Shown here: piece after piece, positions 25,269-34,893 of the stretch
How positions within the stretch are numbered: the first letter of the stretch is position 1
Layout: every line of letters begins with the position of its first letter
Assembly: GCF_015752205.1 (NCBI RefSeq)
Contig: NZ_JADOVG010000015.1
Coordinates: 28,297 to 92,296 of the forward strand
Length of the DNA stretch: 64,000 nucleotides
Reading direction: 5' to 3'
Origin: Polaromonas sp. CG_9.7
Lineage (GTDB): Bacteria; Pseudomonadota; Gammaproteobacteria; Burkholderiales; Burkholderiaceae_C
Translations under genes and position numbers: made by a program
Notes under the pieces: model-generated
The model's database searches: none
Told to the model about the DNA's origin: nothing
Seen by the model: only the letters and a program-made list of their open reading frames with translations

Positions 25269-27137
25269 TCAGATCTCTATCTTGCTGCCCAGTTCGACCA
25301 CCGAATTATTCGGCAAATTCAGAAAATCCGCTGCGCCGCTGGCGTTATGGTGCATTTGGGCAAACAGCTTTTCACGCCAGGCGGCCATGCCGCTGCCAAT
25401 GGTCGGAATCACCGTGTCGCGCGACAAAAAGTAGCTGGTCGTCATCGGCTCCAGCTGGCAGCCCCGGTTCCTGATCTGCTGCAGCGCCTTGGGCAGGTCC
25501 AGGTCGTTCTTGAAGCCGTAGTGGACATTGACCTGCCAGCAGTCGTGGCCCAGCGACTCCACTTCCAGCCGCTTGTTCATGCCAATCCATGGCACCTCGT
25601 GGTTGCGCACCGTGACAAACACGTTCTGCGCATGCAGCACCTTGTTGTGCTTGAGGTTGTGCAGCAGGGCGTTGGGGACGATGCCCGGCTCGGCGGTCAT
25701 GAAGACGGCGGTGCCATCGACCCGCAAAGGCGGGTTGATGAACACGGCGTCCAGGAAACTTGGCAGGTCAATCGCGTCGGCGCGCAGCTTTTCGTTCAGG
25801 ATGCGCCGGCCTTCCTTCCAGGTGATCATCAGCGTGAACACGATGCCGCCGATCACCAGCGGAAACCAGCCGCCGGCAAACAGCTTCATCAGGTTGGAGG
25901 CAAAAAACGCAAAGTCCACGACGAAAAACACGCTGGTCGCCGCAATGCACAGCGCCAGCGGGTATTTCCAGCCATAGCGAATGACGTAGAAGGTCAGGAT
26001 CGTGGTGATCAGCATGTCGGTGCAAACCGCAATGCCGTAGGCCGCCGCCAGATTGCTCGACGAGCGGAACATCACCACCGCCAGCACGATGGTGACAAAC
26101 AGCGCCCAGTTGACGAAGGGCATGTAGATCTGGCCGGTGTCGCGCACGCTGGTGTGCTCGATGCGCAGGCGGGGCAGGTAGCCCATCTGGATGGCCTGCT
26201 TGGTGACGCTGAAGGCGCCGGTAATCAGCGCCTGCGAGGCAATCACCGTGGCCAGCGTGGCCAGCACAACCAGCGGCACCAGCGCCCAGTCGGGCGCCAT
26301 CAGGTAGAACGGATTCTTGACCGCTTCCGGATTGCTCAGCAGCAGCGCGCCCTGGCCGAAGTAGTTCAGCACCAGCGACGGCATGACCACCGAAAACCAG
26401 GCCAGCCGGATCGGTTTCTTGCCGAAGTGGCCGAGGTCGGCGTACAGCGCTTCGGCGCCGGTCACGCATAACACCACTGCGCCCAGGATGATGAAAGTGG
26501 TGCCGGGGTTCTCCCAGATGAACATCAAGGCGTAATAGGGATTGATGGCCAGCAGGATCTCGGGGTGGGTGACGATCTGGGACACGCCCAGAATCGCCAG
26601 CACCGCGAACCAGACAATGGTGATGGGGCCAAAGAACTTGCCGATGCCGGCCGTGCCGTGCTTTTGCAGCGCAAACAGGCCGAACAAAATGACCAGGGTG
26701 GTCGGAATCACCGCCCGGGTGAAGTTGGGCGAAATCACTTCCAGCCCTTCGACCGCCGACAGCACGGAAATGGCCGGGGTGATGACGCCGTCGCCGTAGA
26801 ACAGCGAGGTACCAAAAATACCGACCAGCAGCAGCACACGGCGCAACTTTGGCTTGTCCTGCACGGCGGTGGAAGCCAGCGCCAGCATGGCGATCAGCCC
26901 GCCTTCGCCGTGGTTGTCGGCGCGCAGCACCAGCGTGACGTACTTCAGGGAAACGATGACCGTCAGCGTCCAGAAGAAGATCGACAGGATGCCGTAGACG
27001 TTGTGCGGGGTGAAATGAACATGCCCGGAGCCAAAGACTTCCTTCATGGCATACAGCACACTGGTGCCGATGTCGCCATAGACAACGCCAATGGCGCCCA
27101 CGGTGAGCACGGCAAGCGATGATTTTTGACTTGTCAC
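25269..27137 (-). CDS. kup: Low-affinity potassium transporter Kup, copy 2
   Basis: 622 residues, the same length and layout as copy 1 ([26 protein letters not shown]). It starts with GTG. The gap to copy 1 is 254 bases and shows nothing beyond leader sequence. Presence of two copies suggests specialisation, for example different pH or K+ ranges, or simply a recent duplication with partial gene conversion. Confidence 0.95.
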   Translation of the reverse strand: MTSQKSSLAVLTVGAIGVVYGDIGTSVLYAMKEVFGSGHVHFTPHNVYGILSIFFWTLTVIVSLKYVTLVLRADNHGEGGLIAMLALASTAVQDKPKLRRVLLLVGIFGTSLFYGDGVITPAISVLSAVEGLEVISPNFTRAVIPTTLVILFGLFALQKHGTAGIGKFFGPITIVWFAVLAILGVSQIVTHPEILLAINPYYALMFIWENPGTTFIILGAVVLCVTGAEALYADLGHFGKKPIRLAWFSVVMPSLVLNYFGQGALLLSNPEAVKNPFYLMAPDWALVPLVVLATLATVIASQALITGAFSVTKQAIQMGYLPRLRIEHTSVRDTGQIYMPFVNWALFVTIVLAVVMFRSSSNLAAAYGIAVCTDMLITTILTFYVIRYGWKYPLALCIAATSVFFVVDFAFFASNLMKLFAGGWFPLVIGGIVFTLMITWKEGRRILNEKLRADAIDLPSFLDAVFINPPLRVDGTAVFMTAEPGIVPNALLHNLKHNKVLHAQNVFVTVRNHEVPWIGMNKRLEVESLGHDCWQVNVHYGFKNDLDLPKALQQIRNRGCQLEPMTTSYFLSRDTVIPTIGSGMAAWREKLFAQMHHNASGAADFLNLPNNSVVELGSKIEI

Positions 27138-27337
27138 AAAAACTGCCCGCCTTGGAAAAAGGACTGGATTCGAGCACTACCAGGGGATGTCATGGCTTAT
27201 GAAAGGCTTGTCGAAGGGACCGCCATTTTGCACGCACACCATGGGCATGGACGCATGCGAACACCTGCAACCAGTGGAAACACTGGTTTTGTTGCACCGG
27301 AACAACTTGCCCGAACACAGCCTGCCTGAGCGCAGGC

Positions 27338-28633
27338 TCAGTCGTAAACCTCGGCATCCGGGTCGGTCGCTTCCAGCTCGTAGCTGGCAGCCAGCATGGC
27401 CAGCCGGGCCACCACGCCGTACATGTAGAAGCGGTTCGGGCTGCTGGAGCCGGGCTTTTCACCGTTTTGCGGCAGCCGGCCACTGTCTGAAAACGCCAGC
27501 GGCTCGTAGCGCGCACCGGGCGCGTTGAGGTTTTCGTCCACGCCGCGCTCGGCATTCACCCGGTAAAAGCCGCCGACCACGTAGCGGTCCATCATGTAGA
27601 CCACCGGCTCGGCCACCGCATCGTTGATGCGCTCGTTGGTCAGCACGCCTTCCTGGATGATGATTTCAACCGGCGGCATGCCGTCGCGGGCCGCGCCGGA
27701 CCTGGCTTTGGCCTTGCGTCCGAGCGCTTCAAGCTCCTTGGCGTCATGCACGGTGATGACACCCAGGCCCGAGGTCCCGTTGTCGGGCTTGACCATGACG
27801 AACGACTTTTCGTTGATGCCGTATTCCTTGTACTTGCGCTTGATGCGCGACAGCAGCGCATCGACATGCGTGCTCAGGCACTCCATGCCGAGGCCCTGGG
27901 ACAGGTCAACGTCTTCGCATTGCGCAAACATCGGATTGATCAGCCACGGGTCAATCCCCAGCAGCTTGCCAAAGCGTTTGGAAATCTCTTCGTAGGCCTT
28001 GAAATGGTTCGACTTGCGGCGCACCGACCAGCCGGCGTGCAGCGGCGGCAGCAGGTACTGCTCGTGCAGGTCTTCCAGCATGCCGGGCGTGCCGGCCGAC
28101 AGGTCGTTGTTGAGCAGGATGGTGCAGGGATCGAAGTCTTTCAGCCCCAGCCGGCGGTCGGTGCGAATCAGCGGCTCCAGCACCAGGCTTTCGCCGTCGG
28201 GCAGCTGCACCGTGGTCGGCTCCGTGATGTCCGGGTTAAGCGAGCCAAAACGCACATTCAGGCCGGCCTGGTAAAAAACCTGCTTGAGCTGCAGCACGTT
28301 GGCCAGATAAGACGGGTTGCGCGAACCGTGTTCGGGCACCACCAGCAGGTTGCGCGCTTCAGGGCAGATTTTTTCAATTGCGGCCATGGCCGCCTGCACT
28401 GCCAGCGTCATCATCTGCGGCGTCAGGTGGTTCCAGCCGCCCGGAAACAGGTTGGTGTCTACAGGGGCAAGCTTGAAACCGGCATTGCGGATATCGACCG
28501 AACTGTAGAACGGCGGCGTGTGCTCCATCCATTCAAGACGGAACCAGCGCTCGATGGCCGGTGTCGTGTCCAGGATGCGCTGCTCAAGCTCGTTGATGGG
28601 GCCGGTCAGGGCGGTGATGAGGTGCGGAACCAT
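27338..28633 (-). CDS. gshA: Glutamate-cysteine ligase (proteobacterial GshA, type 3-like)
   Basis: 431 residues. It makes gamma-glutamylcysteine, the first step to glutathione. Motifs include FRLEWMEHTPPFYSSVDIRNAGFKLAPVDTNLFPGGWNHL, VPEHGSRNPSYLANV, ILLNNDLSAGTP and FVMVKPDNGTSGLGVITV. This is the class found in alpha- and betaproteobacteria and unlike E. coli GshA. It is the first gene of the gshA-kup-kup-gshB run on the minus strand. Confidence 0.92.
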   Translation of the reverse strand: MVPHLITALTGPINELEQRILDTTPAIERWFRLEWMEHTPPFYSSVDIRNAGFKLAPVDTNLFPGGWNHLTPQMMTLAVQAAMAAIEKICPEARNLLVVPEHGSRNPSYLANVLQLKQVFYQAGLNVRFGSLNPDITEPTTVQLPDGESLVLEPLIRTDRRLGLKDFDPCTILLNNDLSAGTPGMLEDLHEQYLLPPLHAGWSVRRKSNHFKAYEEISKRFGKLLGIDPWLINPMFAQCEDVDLSQGLGMECLSTHVDALLSRIKRKYKEYGINEKSFVMVKPDNGTSGLGVITVHDAKELEALGRKAKARSGAARDGMPPVEIIIQEGVLTNERINDAVAEPVVYMMDRYVVGGFYRVNAERGVDENLNAPGARYEPLAFSDSGRLPQNGEKPGSSSPNRFYMYGVVARLAMLAASYELEATDPDAEVYD

Positions 28634-28787
28634 GCGGCCACTTTCGATGGGGGATATCGTTATCTTGTTCTGTGACCCCGAATTCTAGGGCTTATGAATC
28701 TCATCGCCACAGCCGGACTAACATAAGCGCCAATGGCCTACATGCCGCCCGGGCATGCAGGCCGCCGAGTTCCGGTGTTCGGGCGCT

Positions 28788-30119
28788 TTAGCTTCGGATC
28801 TCGCCCTGTCCCAGAACCACGTACTTCAGCGAGGTCAGGCCTTCAATGCCGACCGGACCGCGCGCATGGAACTTGTCGGTGCTGATGCCGATTTCAGCGC
28901 CCAGCCCGTATTCGAATCCGTCGGCAAAGCGGGTGCTGGCGTTGACCATGACACTGGCCGAATCGACCTCGCGCAGGAATTGCTGGGCATGCAGGTGGTC
29001 GCGCGTCAGGATCGCATCGGTGTGGTGGCTGGAATAGCGGTTGATGTGCGCAATGGCTTCGTCCACGCCGCCGACCACCTTGATGCTGATGACTGGCGCC
29101 AGGTATTCCTCGTACCAGTCTTGTTCGGTGGCCAGCACGATATTTGCGACCGAAACAATAGCTGCTTGCGTCCGCAAAATATGCGCAGAAGCTTCATCAC
29201 AGCGCATTTCCACGCCTTTGGCGGCGTAAATCGCCCCGATCAGCGGCAGAAATTCAGCCGCCACGCCGCGCGCCACCAGCAAGCCCTCGGTCGCGTTGCA
29301 GGGGCTGTATTTTTGCGTCTTGGCGTTGTCGGCAATGTTCACCGCCATGGCAATGTCGCACGGGTCATCGACATACACATGGCAGTTGCCGTCCAGGTGC
29401 TTGATGACCGGCACCCTGGCGTCGCGGCTGATGCGCTCGATCAGTCCCTTGCCGCCGCGCGGAATGATGACATCGACAAACGCCGGCATGGCGATGAGCA
29501 TGCCGACGGCTTCGCGGTCGGTGGTCGGCACCAGTTGCACCGCGTCCGCCGGCAGACCACTTTCCATCAGTGCCTGCTGCACCAGCGCCGCCAGCGCCTT
29601 GTTCGACTCGATGGCCTCTGATCCACCGCGCAGGATGCAGGCGTTGCCGCTCTTGATCGCCAGCGATGCGGCTTCAATCGTCACGTTCGGCCGGCTTTCG
29701 TAAATCATGCCGAACACGCCAATCGGCACGCGCATCTGGCCCACGCGAATGCCGCTGGGCTGCTCTTTCATCCCGATGATCTCGCCAATGATGTCGGGCA
29801 TGGCGGCCAGTTGCTCGCAGCCCAGCGCCACGGTTTCGAGGTCCTTGACGCCCAGCTTGAGCCGGTCGAGCAGCGGCCCGGCCAGTCCGCCGGCAGCGGC
29901 CCGGTCCAGGTCGCGCTGGTTGGCCGATTTCAGTTCGGCCAGGTTTTGCCGCAGCAATTTGGCCAATCCGAGAAGCGCTCTGTTTTTAATAGCTGCAGGC
30001 GCCCGCGCCACTTGCGCGGAAGCCATTTTTGCCTTGGAACCCATGGCTTGCATGAGGTTTAGCAATTCGCTGGCTGGGGTGATGTCGTTGGAAAGGGTGG
30101 ACGCGTTCATGGCCGCCAT
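28788..30119 (-). CDS. proA: Gamma-glutamyl phosphate reductase
   Basis: 443 residues, slightly longer than typical (about 417). It reduces gamma-glutamyl phosphate to the semialdehyde on the way to proline. [36 protein letters not shown] and [13 protein letters not shown], with its catalytic Cys, are clear, and FGLGAEI-like [19 protein letters not shown] ends the fold. The start could also be the ATG at 30110. Two stretches, [11 protein letters not shown] near the N-terminus and [13 protein letters not shown] near residue 320, are encoded by copies of the short AT-cored repeat. The enzyme still looks intact. Confidence 0.95.
   Translation of the reverse strand: MAAMNASTLSNDITPASELLNLMQAMGSKAKMASAQVARAPAAIKNRALLGLAKLLRQNLAELKSANQRDLDRAAAGGLAGPLLDRLKLGVKDLETVALGCEQLAAMPDIIGEIIGMKEQPSGIRVGQMRVPIGVFGMIYESRPNVTIEAASLAIKSGNACILRGGSEAIESNKALAALVQQALMESGLPADAVQLVPTTDREAVGMLIAMPAFVDVIIPRGGKGLIERISRDARVPVIKHLDGNCHVYVDDPCDIAMAVNIADNAKTQKYSPCNATEGLLVARGVAAEFLPLIGAIYAAKGVEMRCDEASAHILRTQAAIVSVANIVLATEQDWYEEYLAPVISIKVVGGVDEAIAHINRYSSHHTDAILTRDHLHAQQFLREVDSASVMVNASTRFADGFEYGLGAEIGISTDKFHARGPVGIEGLTSLKYVVLGQGEIRS
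29156..29198. repeat. Short AT-cored repeat inside proA (copy A)
   Basis: AATAGCTGCTTGCG, then ATGCGCAGAAGCTTCATC, aligns along its whole length with the intergenic copy at 39798. It is in frame and adds a few residues relative to other ProA proteins as I recall them. Confidence 0.6.
29982..30033. repeat. Short AT-cored repeat inside proA (copy B)
   Basis: TTTTTAATAGCTGC, then ACTTGCGCGGAAGCCATTTTTGCC, matches the family pattern. It lies in frame in the N-terminal helix region and causes no visible length change. Confidence 0.5.
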
Positions 30120-30176
30120 TTTGCCTGCTTGAAGGGGTGTGGGCTCACCCGCACCGTAGCGCGCCCGTACACAGCG

Positions 30177-32612
30177 TCATCCGCAAGTACCCAAATGGCC
30201 GCACTGGGTGCAGTAGTCGCAGCCGTCCTTGCGGATCACGGCATGGGCGCCGCATTCGCTGCATTTCTTGCCGGCCATGACGGGCGGTGCCAGATTGGAG
30301 GCGACCTGCACAGGTTCGGCCGGTGACATGCGCACGGCAACATGGGCGGCGCGGCGGGTGATGATGTTCTGCACCGCATAGGCAATGGCCGCCACCTCGG
30401 AGTCGTGCCACAGCGGCACGCGCGGGCCGTCGGCTTTTTCGTAGGTGCCCAGCCGCACCGGCCCACGGTCCCAGGCGACCTTGCGCATGTCGCTGAGGGC
30501 CCGCTCCAGAAAGCCGCCACGCGCCGCCAGCGACAGCATGCGCATGCTCGACGTGATCCATTGCTGCGATTCGCCGCTCTGCCCCACCGGCATGAAGAAC
30601 TCGATGGCGCGGTCCACCATGCCTGCGCCATGGGCGGCGGGCACGGGCAAAAAGGACACCACGATGTACAGCGTCTTGTGGCCTTCCTGCGTCCAGTATT
30701 CAACCTTTTCTGCCACCGCAGACAGTGCGCCCTTGGGCCGGCTTTCGATCACCGTGCGCATCGGGTCCACTGGCGCGGCAGCCACTTCGGCTGCAGGCAC
30801 CGCCTCGGGGCTGGCATGAACTTCAAGCACCGCGCCCAAAATGGCATTCGGCCGGTAGGTCGCCAGGCCCTTGAGCCCGGCGCGCCAGGCCTGGTGGTAC
30901 AGGCTCTTGAAGTCGTCGTAGGCGCAGTCGGCCGGCACGTTGACCGTCTTGGAAATGGCCGTGTCGATGAAGGGCTGCACCGCCTGCATCATGGCAATGT
31001 GGCTGGTGGCGGACATCTCCAGCGCCGAGACGAAATAGTCGGGCAACTGTTCCATGTTGCCGCCCAGTTCGCGGTACAGCCGCCAGGCGTGGTCCTCGAC
31101 CGCGTACTCGGTGGTGCTGCCGTCGGACTCGCGTTTCTTGCGCTTGTACATCCACGAAAACGCCGGCTCGATGCCGTTGGAGGCGTTGTCGGCAAACGCC
31201 AAGCTGACGGTGCCGGTCGGCGCAATCGACAACAGGTGGCTGTTGCGGATACCACTGGCGCGAATCGCCTGCTGCAGCTCGGCCGGCAGCCGGCTGGCAA
31301 ACGTGCCGGTGGCCAGGTAACCGTCGGCGTGGAACTTGGCAAACGCGCCCTTTTCCTGCGCCAGCGCAACCGACGCGGCGTAGGCCGCATCGCGCAGGCG
31401 TTCGGCGATGCGGGCCGCCATGTCGCGGCCTTCCGGGGCGTCGTAGCGCAGGCGCAGCATCGTCAGCGCATTGCCCAGGCCGGTAAACCCCACGCCAATC
31501 CGGCGCTTGGCGCTGGATTCGGCCTGCTGCTGCGGCAGCGGCCAGAAGGTCACTTCCAGCACGTTGTCAAGCGCCCGCACCTGCGTCGCGACCGAGGCTT
31601 CAAAGGCCTCGAAGTCGAACACCGGCTCGCCGTCGAAGCCGAACGGATGGCGCACGAAGCGCGTCAGGATGATGGGGCCGAGGTCGCAGCAGCCGTAGGG
31701 CGGAAGGGGTTGCTCGCCGCATGGATTCGTCGCCGCAATCGACTCGCAGTAGCGCAGGTTGTTATCTAGATTGATGTTGTCCAGGAACAAGATGCCCGGC
31801 TCGGCAAAGTCATAGGCCGACTTCATCACCGTGTCCCACAGCTCGCGCGCTGCCACGGTCTGGTAAACCCACAGGCCGTCGGCACGCTGGAAGGCGCCTT
31901 TGGCAATCAGGCCCGCGCCGGGCTTGGCCTTGTGCACCAGCTCCCACGGCTGGTCGTCGTTCAGCGCCTGCATGAAGCCGTCCGACATGCCGACCGACAC
32001 ATTGAAGTTGTTCCAGCGGCCGGGCGTGCGCTTGGCGGTGATGAACTCCATCACATCCGGGTGGTCGATGCGCAGCACGCCCATCTGCGCGCCGCGCCGG
32101 GCACCGGCGCTTTCCACCGTCGAGCACGACTGGTCGAACACGTTGATATAACTGCACGGCCCGGAGGCCATCGACGACGTGCCCTTGACTTCGGCGTTGC
32201 GCGGGCGGATGCGCGAAAAGTCGTAACCCACGCCCCCGCCTCGCCGCATGGTTTCGGCGGCTTCGCGCAGCGCCTCGTAAATACCGGGGTAGCCGCCGTC
32301 ATCGACACCCTGGATGCAGTCGCCTACCGGCTGGACGAAGCAGTTGATCAAGGTGGCCTGGATGGCCGTGCCCGCCGCGCTCATGATGCGGCCCGCGCCA
32401 ATAGCGCCGGCATGCAGGTTCTCTAAAAACAGCGCCTCGTGCTTTTCGCGCTCGGCGGGCAACTCGACCGACGCCAGCGCCCGCGCCACGCGCCGGTACA
32501 CGTCTTCCAGGCCGCTTTCACCGGGCTTGAGGTATTTTTCCTTCAGCACGTCGTGGCTGATGGGCTGGGTGGCGGTCAGGTCTTGCGGCCGGCCGAAATG
32601 TTCACGCTTCAT
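30177..32612 (-). CDS. nrdJ: Adenosylcobalamin-dependent (class II) ribonucleotide reductase
   Basis: 811 residues. It reduces ribonucleotides using coenzyme B12 and needs no oxygen. Catalytic elements: SCSTVESAGARRGAQMGVL, NFNVSVGMSDGF, the active-site loop ATNPCGEQPLPPYG, and RNSHLLSIAPTGTVSLAF. The C-terminal Cys-rich tail (CSECGAHAVIRKDGCDYCTQCGHLGTCG) likely relays electrons from thioredoxin. The ATG at 32612 has an AAGGAA upstream. It suits the microaerobic respiration genes elsewhere in the window. No cobalamin riboswitch was recognised upstream. Confidence 0.93.
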   Translation of the reverse strand: MKREHFGRPQDLTATQPISHDVLKEKYLKPGESGLEDVYRRVARALASVELPAEREKHEALFLENLHAGAIGAGRIMSAAGTAIQATLINCFVQPVGDCIQGVDDGGYPGIYEALREAAETMRRGGGVGYDFSRIRPRNAEVKGTSSMASGPCSYINVFDQSCSTVESAGARRGAQMGVLRIDHPDVMEFITAKRTPGRWNNFNVSVGMSDGFMQALNDDQPWELVHKAKPGAGLIAKGAFQRADGLWVYQTVAARELWDTVMKSAYDFAEPGILFLDNINLDNNLRYCESIAATNPCGEQPLPPYGCCDLGPIILTRFVRHPFGFDGEPVFDFEAFEASVATQVRALDNVLEVTFWPLPQQQAESSAKRRIGVGFTGLGNALTMLRLRYDAPEGRDMAARIAERLRDAAYAASVALAQEKGAFAKFHADGYLATGTFASRLPAELQQAIRASGIRNSHLLSIAPTGTVSLAFADNASNGIEPAFSWMYKRKKRESDGSTTEYAVEDHAWRLYRELGGNMEQLPDYFVSALEMSATSHIAMMQAVQPFIDTAISKTVNVPADCAYDDFKSLYHQAWRAGLKGLATYRPNAILGAVLEVHASPEAVPAAEVAAAPVDPMRTVIESRPKGALSAVAEKVEYWTQEGHKTLYIVVSFLPVPAAHGAGMVDRAIEFFMPVGQSGESQQWITSSMRMLSLAARGGFLERALSDMRKVAWDRGPVRLGTYEKADGPRVPLWHDSEVAAIAYAVQNIITRRAAHVAVRMSPAEPVQVASNLAPPVMAGKKCSECGAHAVIRKDGCDYCTQCGHLGTCG

Positions 32613-32949
32613 GGGTGTGTTCCTTGGGCAAAAGGCAGAAGGCCGCGCGGTGCATATCGCCCGCAGCCCTGCAAATTCAGGTTCTGACGCAAGCCGCACC
32701 GGTCAAAAGCCGGCCGCTGCGCAGACCGCAAGAATAGACCTTTTTTACCGATGCGCTGGTCGAAGGGTGGGCGCTGACCTGCAGATTCAAGTGCATTCCT
32801 GATGCAGCGCAGCCATGCGCCGGATGAATGCCCCGGACCTGATCCGGCGATCCGCAATCCATGTTCCCTGCTGGCAAGAAGACATGGTTCCTGGCTGCTG
32901 AAAAGCGGGCTGAGCAGTTGCATTCTCAAGATCAAATAGAGACTTGGCG

Positions 32950-32997
32950 CTTACTGCTGTTGTGCTAACAGCTATTTATTCAATAGCGCTTTTGTTT
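32950..32997. repeat. Short AT-cored repeat between nrdJ and the asparaginase gene
   Basis: AACAGCTATTTATTCAATAGCGC gives the inverted GCTATT/AATAGC core. The remainder of the 560-bp gap (32613-33172) shows neither gene nor riboswitch. Confidence 0.5.
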
Positions 32998-33172
32998 GAA
33001 TTCCTGTGCGGATACATACCGCCAAAAACTGTTGCGCCTCAATTGCCCGATTGTGCAGTTGCAATTGCCTTGCAGGTTCAAGGCGTGCACATCGAAAAAC
33101 CACCGCATTGACAACACTGGCACGTCCCGCGCCATAAGGCATGGGCCATGCCAGAAAGTGACTCACGCCAAA

Positions 33173-34228
33173 TCAGTGACTGAAGGCGGCCTGAAGATCG
33201 CGTTGGTTGGGGGCGCTGCCACCTTGCAGCATGAGCATGAGCAAGATGCGTGCTTTTTGGGGTGACAGGTCATCGGCCATCACGGCGCCCGCGTCGGCCA
33301 GCGTTTTTCCGCCGCCTTCAAAACCATAGTTGGGCAGCACACGCCCTGTCGGTACGCGCGTCGAAATGACGACCGGGACATTTTTCGACAAGGCATATTT
33401 CACCGCATTGAACATGGGAATGTTCACGTTGCCCCAGCCCAGCGCCTGGATGACCAGCCCCTTGGCGCCGTTGTCAACGGCGGAGCGGACCAGTTTGCCG
33501 TCGGCGCCACCGTACATCGCGACAATTTCGACATCAGGCATCTTGTCAGTGCGGATTGGGATGTGCAGCCGGCGCAAGGGCGCGCGCGCGAAAGTGACCC
33601 GGTCGTAGTCCACCACCCCAAGAAAACCGAATTCGCCAGACTTGAAGGTTTCAACACTGGAGGTGTGGGTTTTGGTGGCTTCGCGGGCGGCATTGATCTG
33701 GCTGTTCATGGCCAGCAAAACCCCCTTGGACCTGGCCTGCGGCTCGACCGCGATGCGCACGGCATTGATCAGGTTGTGCGGGCCGTCAAAATCCGACTCG
33801 GATGCGTTGCGCTGCGCGCCAATCAGCACCACCGGCTTGTCCGAGTTGACCGTCAGATCGAGCCAATACGCTGTTTCTTCCAGGGTATCGGTGCCATGCG
33901 AGACGATGACGCCGGCCACTTCCGGGCGCGCCAGCGATGCCTGAACTGCCTTGGTAAGCTGGATCCAGCGCGGCGGGTCCATGTAATCGGAAGGCACATT
34001 GGAAATGTTGTTGACCTCCACTTTTGCGTACTTGGCAACCTCTGGCACGGTGGCCAGCAGGTCTTCGCCCGAGATGGCCGGCACAGGTGCTTTTTTGACC
34101 GGATCAATCTTCATGGCGATCGTGCCGCCGGTGGCGATCAACGCCACCACGGGCTGTTGTGGCTGGGCAATGGCCGCTGCCGACACCAGCAGCGCAAACC
34201 CTGCCAGTTTGAATTTCAAAGTACGCAT
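33173..34228 (-). CDS. ansB: Periplasmic type II L-asparaginase
   Basis: 351 residues with a signal peptide (MRTLKFKLAGFALLVSAAAIAQ). The two catalytic Thr motifs are present: VALIATGGTIA near residue 30 and VSHGTDTLEETAYWL near 110; the C-terminal ALGWGNVNIPMF, ISTRVPTGRVLP and LMLMLQGG also fit. It hydrolyses asparagine (and probably glutamine) in the periplasm for nitrogen. It is transcribed alone. Confidence 0.93.
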   Translation of the reverse strand: MRTLKFKLAGFALLVSAAAIAQPQQPVVALIATGGTIAMKIDPVKKAPVPAISGEDLLATVPEVAKYAKVEVNNISNVPSDYMDPPRWIQLTKAVQASLARPEVAGVIVSHGTDTLEETAYWLDLTVNSDKPVVLIGAQRNASESDFDGPHNLINAVRIAVEPQARSKGVLLAMNSQINAAREATKTHTSSVETFKSGEFGFLGVVDYDRVTFARAPLRRLHIPIRTDKMPDVEIVAMYGGADGKLVRSAVDNGAKGLVIQALGWGNVNIPMFNAVKYALSKNVPVVISTRVPTGRVLPNYGFEGGGKTLADAGAVMADDLSPQKARILLMLMLQGGSAPNQRDLQAAFSH

Positions 34229-34333
34229 AAGTCCTTTCGTTGATGAGATTTCTTGAAATCCGGTGCTTGAAAACAGGCAGATTTTTCAGGATCGAAGTGC
34301 AGTCTACCCCGCAAGTGCGCTATTCAGCCCTGC

Positions 34334-34370
34334 CGTCTATTGCTATTTTATTTATAGCGAATTATGTTTG
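34334..34370. repeat. Short AT-cored repeat at the truncated carbonic anhydrase
   Basis: ATTGCTATTTTATTTATAGCGAAT has the inverted GCTAT/ATAGC core. It begins about a dozen bases beyond the premature end of the carbonic anhydrase fragment. Confidence 0.5.
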
Positions 34371-34381
34371 CTCTATGTCAG

Positions 34382-34726
34382 TCAGCCTTTTAGTAATGCG
34401 GCTTTATCGGGCACGCCTTCATAGGCCGCACGAATGCCGCCGCACTGGCCGTGGCCGCAGACCATGATACGTTCGACCTTAAGGCTCAGCACGGCGTATT
34501 CAATCGCTGCCGTGGTGCCGTGCAAACCGTGTGATCCGCCGTAAGGGCGAATGAAGGCGCCCATGTTGCGCACAATGAACAGCTCGCCCGACCCGGCGCC
34601 AATCATCAGATAGGGCTCCAGGCGCGAGTCCGAGCAGACGGTGAACGCCAGCATGCTGACGATCAGCACCGACCAAACTTTTCTGGAATTGTTCAGCTCG
34701 GACGCCATGTTGATCTGTTGGGACAT
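34382..34726 (-). pseudogene. Truncated beta-carbonic anhydrase
   Basis: 114 codons remain of a protein normally near 200 or more. The zinc-site motifs CSDSRLEP and GHGQCGG are both present, along with GELFIVRNMGAFIRPYG and GTTAAIEYAVLSLKVERIMV. Translation stops just after PDKAALLKG, and no continuation of the fold is visible downstream in any frame. The N-terminal part is also short and oddly hydrophobic (VWSVLIVSMLAFTV). The most likely reading is a decaying gene cut near a repeat copy. Confidence 0.7.
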
Positions 34727-34893
34727 GGCATGACTGTCGGTTTTTCGCGGGTTTTTGAACATCCTCGGTTGGAACGCAACCGGACCGCACAAGAACAATA
34801 GACAGGCTCTTGTAACATGTACCTGCAGATTGGTCGTTCAGTCCGTCATGTTGCACCTGACCCATCGCCGAGTTTTCACAAGGTAATTTCCCC

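Noticed and set aside
32613..33172. Cobalamin riboswitch upstream of the B12-dependent ribonucleotide reductase
   Set aside because: I looked for the conserved B12-box (a CAGGAGACC-like stretch) and the GGGAA core on the minus strand and found neither. A covariance-model search would settle it.
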